Shown here one piece after another: positions 26,033-34,188 of a stretch of DNA of 64,000 nt. Below the pieces are notes generated by a model that ran no database searches, was not told the origin of the DNA, and saw nothing but the letters and a program-made list of their open reading frames with translations. The position numbers and the translations under genes are program-made. This DNA is from Acidobacteriota bacterium (lineage in GTDB: Bacteria > Acidobacteriota > Blastocatellia > Pyrinomonadales > Pyrinomonadaceae). The stretch is from the NCBI GenBank assembly GCA_023389035.1, contig JAEWFC010000030.1, forward strand, positions 558,001-622,000, read 5' to 3'. Positions within the stretch are counted from its first letter, which is position 1. Each line of letters begins with the position of its first letter.

Positions 26033-27271
26033 ATGTATCTCAGATCTCTTTTAACACTATTATTCATCACCGTTGCCTTTACGGCGGGTGCGGTCGCTCA
26101 GGCGAATCAGATAACAGGTACCGTTGAGCTTTCTCGTAACAGCGGCAAGACGCCGATCGCCGGTGCAAAGGTCGATCTTTTCCCTGAAGACGTGAAAGGG
26201 AAGGGCCAGACGGTTCAGACGGACGCCGAAGGAAAGTTCGCTTTTTCGTCGCTCGAGGCTGATAAACTCTACATCCTCTCGATCAGCGCTTCCGGAGCAG
26301 CCCCTACATACCTCGATAAGATGAAGCCCGGAATGGTTAACGTTCTTATCACGATGGAAGTCGGTGACGGTAAGAGCGTTACTGAGGATGAATTGAAAAC
26401 AGCCATCGCACAGGCCACTGCCGGAATGAGCGCTGAAGAAAAGAAAAAACTCGAGGAAGCCGAGAAAAAACGCCGAGAGGTCGAGGAACGAAATCAGCGA
26501 GCAGAACAGAATAACAAGATCTTTGAATCGTCGTTAAAGGATGGCGAGGCTCTATTCAAACAGGCCAACTACACCGAGGCTATCGCTAAGTTTGACACAG
26601 CGATCAACGCTTCGCCGGATTACGAAGGTACTGCACCGGTCTTCCTTAACTACAAAGCTGTCGCGTTAAAGAATCGGGCACGTAAGCTCATCGTTGACGC
26701 CCAAAAGGGAGACGCTGCGGCGCGAAACGCTGCAAGGGACCAGGCAACGCCGGACTATCACTTGGCATTGCAGTCGTATGATCGCGGCCTCGCGGTGATC
26801 GAAAAGGCTCCGATGGATTCACCCGCAAAGGCGAGTCTGCCCGGCAGTAAGAAGAATCTTTATCACAATTACGTGATCACGCTCGGGGAAATGTATGAAA
26901 CCTCGGTCCCGGTTCCCGAAGGCATTGACGCTGCGAAAGCAGTTGCCGGGTTTATTGAAACGGAGACCGACGTCAAGAAACGAGCAGCCGTGTTAGCTAG
27001 CTTTGGTGAAAAGGCGATGCGCGGCGGCGAACTTGAGGGATCGGCCATGGCATTCAAGAAGGTTCTTGAATCGACGCCGAACGATCCAGATGCTCTCGGC
27101 GGAGCAGCGATCGCATATGGTGCAATGGCATTCATGAGCGACCCGCCGAATGCTGAACATCTGAAGCTTGCCCGGCAGTACGCTCAGGAATATACGAAAT
27201 CCGCTCCGAAAGACCATCGTAATCAGGCAGCGGTTCAGGACCTGATGGAAAACCTGAAAGCCATTAAATAG
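26033..27271 (+). CDS. Secreted TPR protein with carboxypeptidase-regulatory-like domain
   Basis: 412-residue exported protein. A signal peptide (1-22, ending AVAQA) is followed by a beta-sandwich carboxypeptidase-regulatory-like domain (about 25-105: GTVELSRNSGKTPIAGAKVD and TDAEGKFAFSSL), a strongly charged coiled coil (about 135-165, KKKLEEAEKKRREVEERNQR), and TPR-like helical repeats to the end (GEALFKQANYTEAIAKFDTA, AMAFKKVLESTPNDPDALGG). The start is set by CCGGAGGA. Such proteins are common in Acidobacteriota; the role is probably periplasmic protein interaction, but no partner is evident. Confidence 0.85.
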   Translation: MYLRSLLTLLFITVAFTAGAVAQANQITGTVELSRNSGKTPIAGAKVDLFPEDVKGKGQTVQTDAEGKFAFSSLEADKLYILSISASGAAPTYLDKMKPGMVNVLITMEVGDGKSVTEDELKTAIAQATAGMSAEEKKKLEEAEKKRREVEERNQRAEQNNKIFESSLKDGEALFKQANYTEAIAKFDTAINASPDYEGTAPVFLNYKAVALKNRARKLIVDAQKGDAAARNAARDQATPDYHLALQSYDRGLAVIEKAPMDSPAKASLPGSKKNLYHNYVITLGEMYETSVPVPEGIDAAKAVAGFIETETDVKKRAAVLASFGEKAMRGGELEGSAMAFKKVLESTPNDPDALGGAAIAYGAMAFMSDPPNAEHLKLARQYAQEYTKSAPKDHRNQAAVQDLMENLKAIK

Positions 27272-27292
27272 TTGGCTAGTCATATCGGTGTG

Positions 27293-27322
27293 AAGAGGCT
27301 GTCAGAAATGGCAGCCTCTTTT
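27293..27322 (+). terminator. Rho-independent terminator
   Basis: AAGAGGCTGTC (27293-27303) pairs with GGCAGCCTCTT (27310-27320) with one G-T wobble, loop AGAAAT, followed by TTT. It ends the TPR-protein transcript. Confidence 0.8.
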
Positions 27323-27370
27323 CATTTGAATGAACGATTAACCGGCCGCAAGACCCCAATTAATGTCTGG

Positions 27371-27389
27371 GGGGATCAGTGCGATCCCC
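27371..27389. repeat. Perfect 7-bp inverted repeat
   Basis: GGGGATC-AGTGC-GATCCCC. An overlapping alternative pairing, CCCCA (27355-27359) with TGGGG (27368-27372), excludes it, so the RNA could fold in two ways just before the tandem-repeat array. Confidence 0.4.
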
Positions 27390-27416
27390 ACGTTTCTTCA
27401 CGCTCCGCTAGAGAAC

Positions 27417-27725
27417 TTAGCCCCCTGTCGTAACTAACTTTTCGATTTTGTCACGAGACATTTGTCTTTTGTTACGCGACTTAACTCTTTTGTCGCGTGA
27501 CAATTGTCTTTTGTCACGTGACTTTTCTAATTTGTCACGAGACTTTTCCTTTTTGTCACGAGACATTTGTCTTTTGTCACGAGACTTTGCCCTTTTGTCA
27601 CGAGACTTTTCCTTTTTGTCACGTGACAATTGTCTTTTGTCACGTGACATTTCACCGGATTCATCGGGTACCTTTGCTCTTGGTGCATGATCGGCAGCCT
27701 TTAGCCTCGCAAATTTATGTGTCAC
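27417..27725 (-). CDS. Possible ORF encoding SRDK heptapeptide repeats
   Basis: Reading the 21-bp array on the minus strand gives a 102-residue product made of ten 7-residue repeats of the type KSRDKRQ/MSRDKKE, preceded by about 25 ordinary residues from a GTG at 27725. The repeat region is almost all charged residues and would form a straight charged helix if made. No good ribosome binding site precedes the GTG. Codon content is dictated by the repeat, so this may be a non-coding array that happens to be open; the opposite strand is open too (SRDxxLL repeats, 27448-27690). Confidence 0.25.
   Translation of the reverse strand: MTHKFARLKAADHAPRAKVPDESGEMSRDKRQLSRDKKEKSRDKRAKSRDKRQMSRDKKEKSRDKLEKSRDKRQLSRDKRVKSRNKRQMSRDKIEKLVTTGG
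27446..27655. repeat. Tandem array of ten 21-bp units
   Basis: Ten consecutive 21-bp units with consensus TTTTGTCACGNGACNTTTNNN, starting at 27446, 27467, 27488, 27509, 27530, 27551, 27572, 27593, 27614 and 27635. The core is GTCACGAGAC in five units and the perfect palindrome GTCACGTGAC in three; the second unit has GTTACGCGAC and the third GTCGCGTGAC. A degenerate eleventh copy with a 2-base shift precedes it (27423-27445). There is no spacer, so it is not a CRISPR. The unit length is a multiple of three, leaving both strands open, and equals two turns of B-DNA. Confidence 0.95.
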
Positions 27726-27800
27726 GAAACACGCCTGTTCGGTGTTTTGATTTCGTAAGACGTTCGAAAGTGAAATAGAAAATTTTTGGAGGCTATTGTA

Positions 27801-28691
27801 ATGCGCAGATTTATTGGCCGCATCGGCGGAGTTTTGTTTGCAGTAATAATTATCGTATTCGGTTCATACGTCATCGTCGCTCAATCGGAATTATCGGGCG
27901 AGTGGACAGCGACTCACGGACAGCGTGACGCTGCTAAGGTCCACATCTCATTTAAGACTCGCTCTGATAAAGGGAAGCATCAGAACGGCTCGAGTTTTGA
28001 CTACAGAGATCTCGAAGGCTTGCAGCCCGGCCATGATGGCCAGGTAAATTTTCGATTAACGCGAGAGGCCGGAACCATCCAGGCAGAAGGCAGTTTCTCG
28101 GGTGGCAAAGGTTCGGGAACATTTCGTTTCATTCCGAACACCGCCTTTGTCACGGGTATGCGTACCCGCGGTTTCGATTTCGAACAAACTAGTTCGAAAA
28201 ACGATTCAACACTCGAGGAACGACTTTTTGCGGCCGCAATGCTTAACGTAACGACCGCGATCGCCGACGATCTGCGAACGGCGAATTTCCCGGATCTCGG
28301 GGTCGATGATCTGTTCAAGGCGGCGATCTTCAAGATCGATGCAAAGTTCATGACAGAGATGGCGGCGACGGGCTTTCCAAACCTGACCATGGAAGACCTG
28401 GTAAAGGCTCGCATCTTCAAGATCGATGCCGAATTCGTCAGAAGTATCAAAGATATGGGGTTTGGGGCTGACAATTTTGAGCACCTGGTGAAATACAGCA
28501 TTTTTAAGGTCACGCCCGAATATCTAACGGAGCTTCGGAACGAAGGCCTCGCAAACCTGACTGCCGAAGAGGTTGTAAAGCTGCGGATCTTTAAGGTCGA
28601 CGCATCGTTCGTTCGTGAAGCCCGGTCAACTGACCCAAGTATTACCGTCGAGCAGATCGTTCAGAAAAAGATCGGTGTCTGGGCGCGATAA
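27801..28691 (+). CDS. Exported protein with BlaR1-tail-like helical repeats
   Basis: 296-residue protein with an N-terminal signal or anchor (about 8-30, hydrophobic GGVLFAVIIIVFGSYVIVAQ), a middle beta-rich part (SGEWTATHG to RFIPNTAF), and a C-terminal run of four repeats of about 27-29 residues with the pattern aspect LTxEDLVKxRIFKIDAEFV. This repeat type is familiar from the C-terminal tails of M56/BlaR1-like proteins of Acidobacteriota, but no protease domain is present here. The start follows TTTGGAGG. The gene lies 145 bases after the 21-bp array. Function unknown. Confidence 0.75.
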   Translation: MRRFIGRIGGVLFAVIIIVFGSYVIVAQSELSGEWTATHGQRDAAKVHISFKTRSDKGKHQNGSSFDYRDLEGLQPGHDGQVNFRLTREAGTIQAEGSFSGGKGSGTFRFIPNTAFVTGMRTRGFDFEQTSSKNDSTLEERLFAAAMLNVTTAIADDLRTANFPDLGVDDLFKAAIFKIDAKFMTEMAATGFPNLTMEDLVKARIFKIDAEFVRSIKDMGFGADNFEHLVKYSIFKVTPEYLTELRNEGLANLTAEEVVKLRIFKVDASFVREARSTDPSITVEQIVQKKIGVWAR

Positions 28692-28720
28692 CTGTACGCA
28701 AAAGACATTTTTCTGCTTAG

Positions 28721-28744
28721 AAGAGCGGGTAAAACCGCTCTTTT
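28721..28744 (+). terminator. Rho-independent terminator
   Basis: AAGAGCGG and CCGCTCTT around GTAAAA, followed by TTTT. It ends the transcript of the repeat-tailed exported protein. Confidence 0.75.
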
Positions 28745-28832
28745 CCATTGATTTCGACATTTTCGCAATGGGCACGATATTTGCTCAGTACTGCACGGAA
28801 AGCGGAATTCGCGGTCCAGGCGGTGGCTTAAG

Positions 28833-29201
28833 ATGCAGAAAACGGTACTAGTAGTTGAGGATGTCGAGGACGCCCGCGTGATGATGCGGGTGATGATCGA
28901 ACAACAGGGTCACTCTGTGATCGAGGCGGCCGGCGCCTACGATGCTATTGCCAAAGCCGAAGAATATCACCCAGACCTGATCCTGATGGACATCGGCTTG
29001 CCGTTGCTCGATGGGCTTTCAACCGCAACCCTTATCCGGCGAACAGATGATGATCTGGATAAAACACCGATCATTGCGGTGACGGCTTTTCGAGACGTAC
29101 GGGATCAGGCAGAGAAGGCCGGGTGTTCGGGAGTTCTCTACAAGCCCGTCGACGCTAAGCAGCTTGAGCGGCTGCTGCGAAAGCATCTGTCCGGACATTA
29201 G
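28833..29201 (+). CDS. Single-domain response regulator
   Basis: 122-residue receiver without output domain. The acidic residues are in VVEDVEDAR (E9, D10), the phospho-acceptor is D53 (LILMDIGLPLLDG), the switch Thr is in AVTAFRD, and the conserved Lys is in LYKPVDA. Such lone receivers act by phosphotransfer or protein contact. No kinase gene is adjacent. It is convergent with the YceH gene, with a 4-base overlap of stops. Confidence 0.92.
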   Translation: MQKTVLVVEDVEDARVMMRVMIEQQGHSVIEAAGAYDAIAKAEEYHPDLILMDIGLPLLDGLSTATLIRRTDDDLDKTPIIAVTAFRDVRDQAEKAGCSGVLYKPVDAKQLERLLRKHLSGH

Positions 29202-29845
29202 TCGAACTGTTTTTTAAACTCCTCAAATTCGGCTCGAAATTCCGTCAACGCGGTTCGAAGGCTCTCGATCTCCGTCTCCAATTCACCGAGTTTATTATTC
29301 GAACCTGTGGTTACGGCCGCTCTTTCCACAGACGCTGATGATGCATCGACGGGGCCGCACAGCAAATGCGCATACCGAGCTTCTTTTTGGCCCGGAGCAC
29401 GTTCCAGCCGGGTGATAAGCGGATCATTGCGATCCACCAGTTCATCAAGTGTCGCCTGAACCTCATCCAGTCCCCCAAATTCGTGGAGCCTGTCCGAGCG
29501 GCCGCGAAGCTCGCCCACCGTCTGCGGGCCTCGAAGCAGCAGCAGCGCCATTACCGCGACGCCCGCTTCATCGAGTTCGAAAACATTCGGGAGCATATGC
29601 TTGTATTTCACGGTCCGGCTGCCGCTTCCATAAAACAGGTACACAAGATTCTTGTCCCGGAGTCGATCGATCGCTCCCATGATCTCGGTCTCTCCAAGCG
29701 CCATAACGGGTTCGCGATTGGATTTTTGATTGCAGGCGGCAGTAAGCGCGTTTAACGTAAGCGGATAATATTCCGGCGTGGTCAGCTGCTTTTCAACTAA
29801 ACTCCCGAGCACGCGAGCTTCAACTTCATCAATAGTGGTAGGCAT
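29198..29845 (-). CDS. YceH family (DUF480) protein
   Basis: 215-residue protein of the YceH/DUF480 family, two tandem winged-helix domains and a C-terminal coiled coil. Characteristic stretches are EARVLGSLVEKQLTTPEYYP, LTAACNQKSNREPVM and VMALLLLRGPQTVGELRGRS. The C-terminal LETEIESLRTALTEFRAEFE is a predicted coiled coil. The role is not settled; the fold suggests DNA binding or protein contact. It is transcribed away from the exonuclease gene. Confidence 0.9.
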   Translation of the reverse strand: MPTTIDEVEARVLGSLVEKQLTTPEYYPLTLNALTAACNQKSNREPVMALGETEIMGAIDRLRDKNLVYLFYGSGSRTVKYKHMLPNVFELDEAGVAVMALLLLRGPQTVGELRGRSDRLHEFGGLDEVQATLDELVDRNDPLITRLERAPGQKEARYAHLLCGPVDASSASVERAAVTTGSNNKLGELETEIESLRTALTEFRAEFEEFKKQFD

Positions 29846-29923
29846 TGTCGTAATCTAAGATAATACTCGTGACGTGGATTTGCACGAGCACCACGAACCA
29901 GGTCGTCACAGGCGATTGAACCT

Positions 29924-30550
29924 ATGGACGTTTTCATCACCCGAACTGCAGAAGAGATCGATTCAGCGTACGAGCGGCTCAGCAAGGCGCGGGCTCTCGG
30001 GTGCGATACCGAGACGTCCGGCTTCAACTCAAAGGTCGGCAAGCTCTTCTCGCTGCAGTTCTCCGACGGCGATCTTAATGTCCTGGTGCCGCTAAGTGAG
30101 GGTGTCGAGATCGGCCGTCTCGCACAACTACTTTCGACGAATTCGATAATAAAGATCTTTCACAACGCGAAGTTCGACCTTGAATTTCTGACCGCTGCCG
30201 GCGTCCGGGTGAACAACCTCTTCGACACCATGATCGCGGAAAAGGTTCTGACTCGCGGTGCGAATCAATCCGCTTCGCTTGCTGAGACGCTCTACCGCTA
30301 TTTCGCGGTCGATCTCGATAAGACCCAACGCTCAAAGTTCAACCGAAACTGGGATGGCGTCTGGACCGATGAACTAGTACATTACGCACTTTCCGACGTC
30401 GTTCACCTACCCGCACTGATGGAGGAGCAGCAGGCATGGCTGGCAAAGCTCGGCCTGGGCGATGAGTTTGTCCGGCAGATGGACAGGCTGTCCCTGCAAA
30501 CGAACTTACCGACTTCTACCATCGGTGATATGCCGGATGGCCTTCCTTGA
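29924..30550 (+). CDS. 3'-5' exonuclease, ribonuclease D type (no HRDC domain)
   Basis: 208-residue DEDDy-type exonuclease domain. Exo I is GCDTETSGF (D28, E30), Exo II is FHNAKFDLEFL, and Exo III is YALSDVVHL with Tyr and Asp, giving all four metal ligands and the DEDDy tyrosine. Full RNase D has additional HRDC domains that are missing, so this resembles the stand-alone exonucleases of this fold. Substrate could be RNA or DNA ends. Its 3' end overlaps the convergent thioesterase gene by 35 bases. Confidence 0.88.
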   Translation: MDVFITRTAEEIDSAYERLSKARALGCDTETSGFNSKVGKLFSLQFSDGDLNVLVPLSEGVEIGRLAQLLSTNSIIKIFHNAKFDLEFLTAAGVRVNNLFDTMIAEKVLTRGANQSASLAETLYRYFAVDLDKTQRSKFNRNWDGVWTDELVHYALSDVVHLPALMEEQQAWLAKLGLGDEFVRQMDRLSLQTNLPTSTIGDMPDGLP

Positions 30551-30983
30551 CCGCGACGAACGTACCGCGGCACGTGTCGCAAACCTTGCCGCCAGCTATC
30601 AATTCGGCCTCGACCGTCGCACGATCTTCGCTGGACTCTACGACGCGTGCCCTTAGCGTGATCGGGCCATCGACCGGTGTCGGACGCAGCAGCTTAACGT
30701 GGAAGTCGGCAGTAACAGTGCACGGTGCGGTGTCAGCACCGGACTGTTTCATCAGGTGGTATGCGGCTGCCCAATTCGAATGGCAATCTAGCAGCGCTCC
30801 GATAATTCCGCCATTCAGTACGCCCGGAAACGCCTGATGGTGCGGCTCAGCATGCCACTCCGCGACGACCTCGTCGCCGTTTACGTAGCTGTTAACATGC
30901 AGCCCTTTCTCATTTGCAGGGCCGCAGCCGAAACATATGCCCTCCGGCGAATATCGGTGCTGTAGAGACTGTTCGTCGTTCAT
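30516..30983 (-). CDS. PaaI-type hotdog thioesterase
   Basis: 155-residue acyl-CoA thioesterase-like protein. The hotdog-fold signature HQAFPGVLNGGIIGALLDCH is present, with the catalytic-type Asp in LLDCHS, followed by TADFHVKLLRPTPVDGPI and AELIAGGKVCDTCRGTFV. The N-terminal CFGCGPANEKGLHV segment is typical of a subgroup of these thioesterases. It would hydrolyse an acyl- or aryl-CoA; the substrate is unknown. It overlaps the exonuclease gene end to end by 35 bases. Confidence 0.85.
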   Translation of the reverse strand: MNDEQSLQHRYSPEGICFGCGPANEKGLHVNSYVNGDEVVAEWHAEPHHQAFPGVLNGGIIGALLDCHSNWAAAYHLMKQSGADTAPCTVTADFHVKLLRPTPVDGPITLRARVVESSEDRATVEAELIAGGKVCDTCRGTFVAVKEGHPAYHRW

Positions 30984-31004
30984 AGATCATTGATGGGGCT
31001 GTCG

Positions 31005-31451
31005 TCACCGGTGGATCACACGCGACTCTTCGAGCGTTCGCGTCGTCTGATCGGTAACGCTATCTATGCCCATATCATGCGGTTCCGTAAGCTGAGCGGT
31101 ATTCGCAGGCGGCAGGTAGGCCGCCTCTGAATCTGTCCGGATCTCGGGTCGTTTCGAGCGCGAGAACCCCCCAACCTGCTGCAGGATCAGATAGCAAATT
31201 CCGAATAACGCCGCAAAATAAACGAAAGCGATCGGCACAAGCTTTCCTAGATCCGCTTCCCTCTTTGTGAGCACGACCACGAGAAAGATGAATCCGATGA
31301 ATCCCGCGCTCCCTATGTACCCGCGCGCCGTTGTGAGATTGGCCGCAAGACCCTTACCGATGGGATCAGCATCCTCGAGCCGCTTACCGCAGCGATTGCA
31401 GTAGTTAAGCCCGGCCTTGTTCTCACTTCCGCACCCTGAACAAAACATCAT
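31005..31451 (-). CDS. Zinc-ribbon membrane protein with SVTxxTTxxLE tail (paralogue 1)
   Basis: 148-residue protein: an N-terminal zinc ribbon (CSGCG and CNRCG, two CxxC pairs), two membrane segments (about 47-66 and 75-95), then a low-complexity region ending in DSVTDQTTRTLEESRV. The tail motif recurs in the divergent neighbour at 32353. The start MMFC allows either of two adjacent ATGs. It lies one base from the upstream membrane-protein gene and is thus in the same operon. Function unknown; the ribbon may bind protein rather than nucleic acid. Confidence 0.75.
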   Translation of the reverse strand: MMFCSGCGSENKAGLNYCNRCGKRLEDADPIGKGLAANLTTARGYIGSAGFIGFIFLVVVLTKREADLGKLVPIAFVYFAALFGICYLILQQVGGFSRSKRPEIRTDSEAAYLPPANTAQLTEPHDMGIDSVTDQTTRTLEESRVIHR

Positions 31452-31452
31452 T

Positions 31453-32097
31453 CTAGTTACGAATTGGCCCGATCTTTTCCTCCAGCCAATTGGTCAGGTC
31501 GTCTACTGACTCAATATGTACCGGCTTTCCGCTCCACGCCTTGAACGCGAATATCACCAGCATAACCGTTGTGACGATCTTAAATATCAATGCACCAAAG
31601 TCCGCGAAGTCAGTTACGTTACCGACGATACCCAAGATCGTCGCTACGATCAGTATCCCGACGTGGGCCGCCAAGCCTTGCGCTGCGTGAAATCGCACCT
31701 TTGTCTCTTCTTTCGGGATGACCAGCAGCTGTATCAATCCGGCGATAAGGCCCATCGAGAACGGCAGGTACGGCAGGCCGATCAGCCACTTTTCCGGTAT
31801 TCCGGTCTTTGCCACTTTCCGCTCACCGGCCCGGTTCATGTCCGCAAAAACCGAGACCTGCAGTCCGGGCACAGGCTCGCTTGAAAAGCTATACGCGTTG
31901 AACTGTGCCTCAGTAAATCGCTGCGTTTCATCCTCAGTAACGCTGCCCGGCGATTGCGGAAACTCTGCTGTCTTGAAAGGCGAACGCTGCGGGGCCGTGT
32001 AGTCCGCAGCCGCCTGCCGCGAGGTCTCCGCCGCAGCCGCACGGGCCTTTTCCGGAAAATCCGGATCAAGCGGGTTTGTATCAAACTTTTTTGCCAT
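31453..32097 (-). CDS. DUF4870-like membrane protein
   Basis: 214-residue protein with a long hydrophilic, Ala- and Gln-rich N-terminal half (about 1-100) and three to four membrane segments in the second half, including YLPFSMGLIAGLIQLLVIPK, the family-like KVRFHAAQGLAAHVG, and IFKIVTTVMLVIFAFKAWSG. The RFHA(A/F)Q pattern is typical of DUF4870-type proteins of unknown function. It is the first gene of a pair with the zinc-ribbon protein downstream. Confidence 0.7.
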   Translation of the reverse strand: MAKKFDTNPLDPDFPEKARAAAAETSRQAAADYTAPQRSPFKTAEFPQSPGSVTEDETQRFTEAQFNAYSFSSEPVPGLQVSVFADMNRAGERKVAKTGIPEKWLIGLPYLPFSMGLIAGLIQLLVIPKEETKVRFHAAQGLAAHVGILIVATILGIVGNVTDFADFGALIFKIVTTVMLVIFAFKAWSGKPVHIESVDDLTNWLEEKIGPIRN

Positions 32098-32352
32098 TTC
32101 TACCAGCTATTTTACGACATCTCCGCCACTTTGTTCAGTTTTTCGAATATCGCCTCACCGCAAGGATTCCGAATACCTCAAGCATTCGGAGCTGAGACAG
32201 ACCTGATCCATGAATGGGTGCTCCTGCTTGATGGTCCCCGCGATTATTGGCCGAACGCCTAAGCCATTTGCTACGCACGAGCCTCTCGAATTTCTGCTTT
32301 TCGAACCGGTCATCGACCAGGTCACGTTGGCCTCATAGTGTAGAATGGCAGC
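32098..32352. other. Divergent intergenic region
   Basis: Separates the DUF4870-like/zinc-ribbon pair from the second zinc-ribbon gene. Apart from an imperfect CCGAAT/ATTCGG inverted repeat near 32167-32187 I see no feature and no gene. Confidence 0.3.
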
Positions 32353-32835
32353 ATGTTTTGTCCAAAGTGCGGATCGGGGGAGCAGACGGCAGAATCTTAT
32401 TGCCGAAACTGTGGTGGTTGGTTACGCGATCCTGACACATTAGCCGGAAGCGGCCTTTTTAGGAAAACGACGCGTGAAGAAAAGATACGAAAGATCAGAA
32501 CGCTCGAGATCGTCAGTATAGGCCTGTCGCTGACGTCAGCAGCGATCATATTTTCATTTCTGTTCGGCTCCCTTGATCGCGGACTGCTATTTCTTGCGAT
32601 GGCCTGCGGTATAGTCGTGGCGGTGTATCAGGCAGTAAACCTGTATCTCGGGCAAAAGGTCACGAAAACGATGCCGCGCCAGACGCCGCAACACGCGAAC
32701 CGATCGGACAACGTACCCGCACTAGTGATGCCTCCAAGTCCGACCCGGCAGCTAAACGTACCTGCAAGCGTGACCGACGATACAACAGAACTTCTTGAGC
32801 CGGAATTTGTCCAAGACCGCTCAAGAAGGGCGTAG
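32353..32835 (+). CDS. Zinc-ribbon membrane protein with SVTxxTTxxLE tail (paralogue 2)
   Basis: 160-residue protein with the same plan as the gene at 31005: zinc ribbon (CPKCG and CRNCG), two membrane segments (about 51-72 and 78-97), and a polar tail ending ASVTDDTTELLEPEF. It lies divergently about 900 bases from its paralogue, with the DUF4870-like gene between. The shared tail is conserved beyond the ribbon, suggesting a functional element at the C-terminus. Function unknown. Confidence 0.72.
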   Translation: MFCPKCGSGEQTAESYCRNCGGWLRDPDTLAGSGLFRKTTREEKIRKIRTLEIVSIGLSLTSAAIIFSFLFGSLDRGLLFLAMACGIVVAVYQAVNLYLGQKVTKTMPRQTPQHANRSDNVPALVMPPSPTRQLNVPASVTDDTTELLEPEFVQDRSRRA

Positions 32836-32961
32836 AATCGGTCGCGGGAAACGAATAAAAGAATAGTCCGATCCCATACTCGCCTCTCGCCAGCCTTTTT
32901 GTAATACACTACATTTACAGATCTTGGGAACTAAAGATGGCCTAAAGCATCTAAGGTTGGG

Positions 32962-34065
32962 ATGAGTTTTCTTGCGGGACTACGGCAGCAGGTGGTGTTG
33001 GGGCGTGTGTCCGGGATACCGGTGCGTGCTGATTACCGTTGGTTCCTGGTGATCGGAGTGATGACGGTGCTCATCGCGGCGAGTGTGGTACAGATCGGCG
33101 GGGAGATCGGGCTGATCACCGGCATTGTGCTTGGACTCGCGGCAACGCTGGTATTTTTTCTTTCGATTTTCCTTCACGAATACGCACACGCCGCGATCGC
33201 CCGGATGGAAGGCCTAGACGTCGTCGAGATAGTTCTTCACCCCTTTGGCGGCCTGACGCGTTTTCGGCATGAGCCCGAAACTCCGCGGGCCGAGTTTCGC
33301 ATCGCGATAGCAGGGCCGGTTGCAAGCTTTCTGCTCGCGATCTTCTTTGTGGGAATTGCATCTGCCGCTTCGGCGGCAGATGCGCGGGCGCTTGTAGTGA
33401 TCACGGGAGCTCTCGCAGTTCTAAATTTCTTGATCGCCGTCTTCAATATGCTGCCCGGATATCCGCTTGACGGCGGACGCGTGCTGCGGGCTTATCTGTG
33501 GCGTTCGGGACGGGACCTCGACGAGGCGACCATCCTTACAGGACGTTTCGGGCAGGCCATCGCCGGCGTCCTGATCATCTTTGGGCTGGTTATCGCGATC
33601 GTTAGACAGGAATTCTTTACGGGATTTTGGGCGGTGCTCGCCGGACTTTTTCTCTACGATTCGGCAAAACGCATCATCGAAGAGGTGCACGCGCTTGAGC
33701 ACGTCGCAGTTGATGACGTGATGATGCTGCCGGTCGCCGTACCGCCTGAGACGACTATCCAGCATTTCGTTGATCAGATACTGCCGATGAACCGCCAGTC
33801 GGTCTTTCCGGTCGCAGCGGAGCGTAAGCTGTACGGAATTCTGATGCTTAGCGAGATGCGCGGCATCGAACGGGCCGAATGGCGGACGAAAGTGATCGGG
33901 AACGTAATGAGGCCGGTGGAACCCGATCATTTTGTCGAGATTGGAACGTCGCTGCCTGAGGCACGCGAGATCGCACGGACAAATGGGCTAGGAGCCGTTG
34001 CCGTCGTTGATCTTGAAGGAAAATTGGTCGGATTTGTTCACGGATCGCACAGGAAACGCCCGTAG
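32962..34065 (+). CDS. Site-2 protease family metalloprotease with CBS pair
   Basis: Intramembrane zinc protease of family M50. H72, E73 and H76 form HEYAH in the third membrane segment; D170 in NMLPGYPLDGGRVLRAYLW is the third metal ligand. After six membrane segments (to about residue 235) come two CBS domains (VDDVMMLPVAVP... and NVMRPVEPDHFV...), as in the SpoIVFB/S2P subgroup that binds nucleotides for control. The 367 residues are complete. Substrate unknown. It precedes the c-di-AMP genes by 124 bases. Confidence 0.92.
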   Translation: MSFLAGLRQQVVLGRVSGIPVRADYRWFLVIGVMTVLIAASVVQIGGEIGLITGIVLGLAATLVFFLSIFLHEYAHAAIARMEGLDVVEIVLHPFGGLTRFRHEPETPRAEFRIAIAGPVASFLLAIFFVGIASAASAADARALVVITGALAVLNFLIAVFNMLPGYPLDGGRVLRAYLWRSGRDLDEATILTGRFGQAIAGVLIIFGLVIAIVRQEFFTGFWAVLAGLFLYDSAKRIIEEVHALEHVAVDDVMMLPVAVPPETTIQHFVDQILPMNRQSVFPVAAERKLYGILMLSEMRGIERAEWRTKVIGNVMRPVEPDHFVEIGTSLPEAREIARTNGLGAVAVVDLEGKLVGFVHGSHRKRP

Positions 34066-34188
34066 CGATTGGTGTTTCTGTGATATTCTAGGAAGAGGCT
34101 GCGCTTACGGTTTTTGCTCTGATCTTCCCTTGCGGGTACAACCGGACCCGTTTTCAGCCGCAATAAGCACAATGCGATCAATCGTTTA

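Noticed and set aside
27446..27655. CRISPR array
   Set aside because: Units are directly adjacent with no unique spacers, and no cas genes are present.
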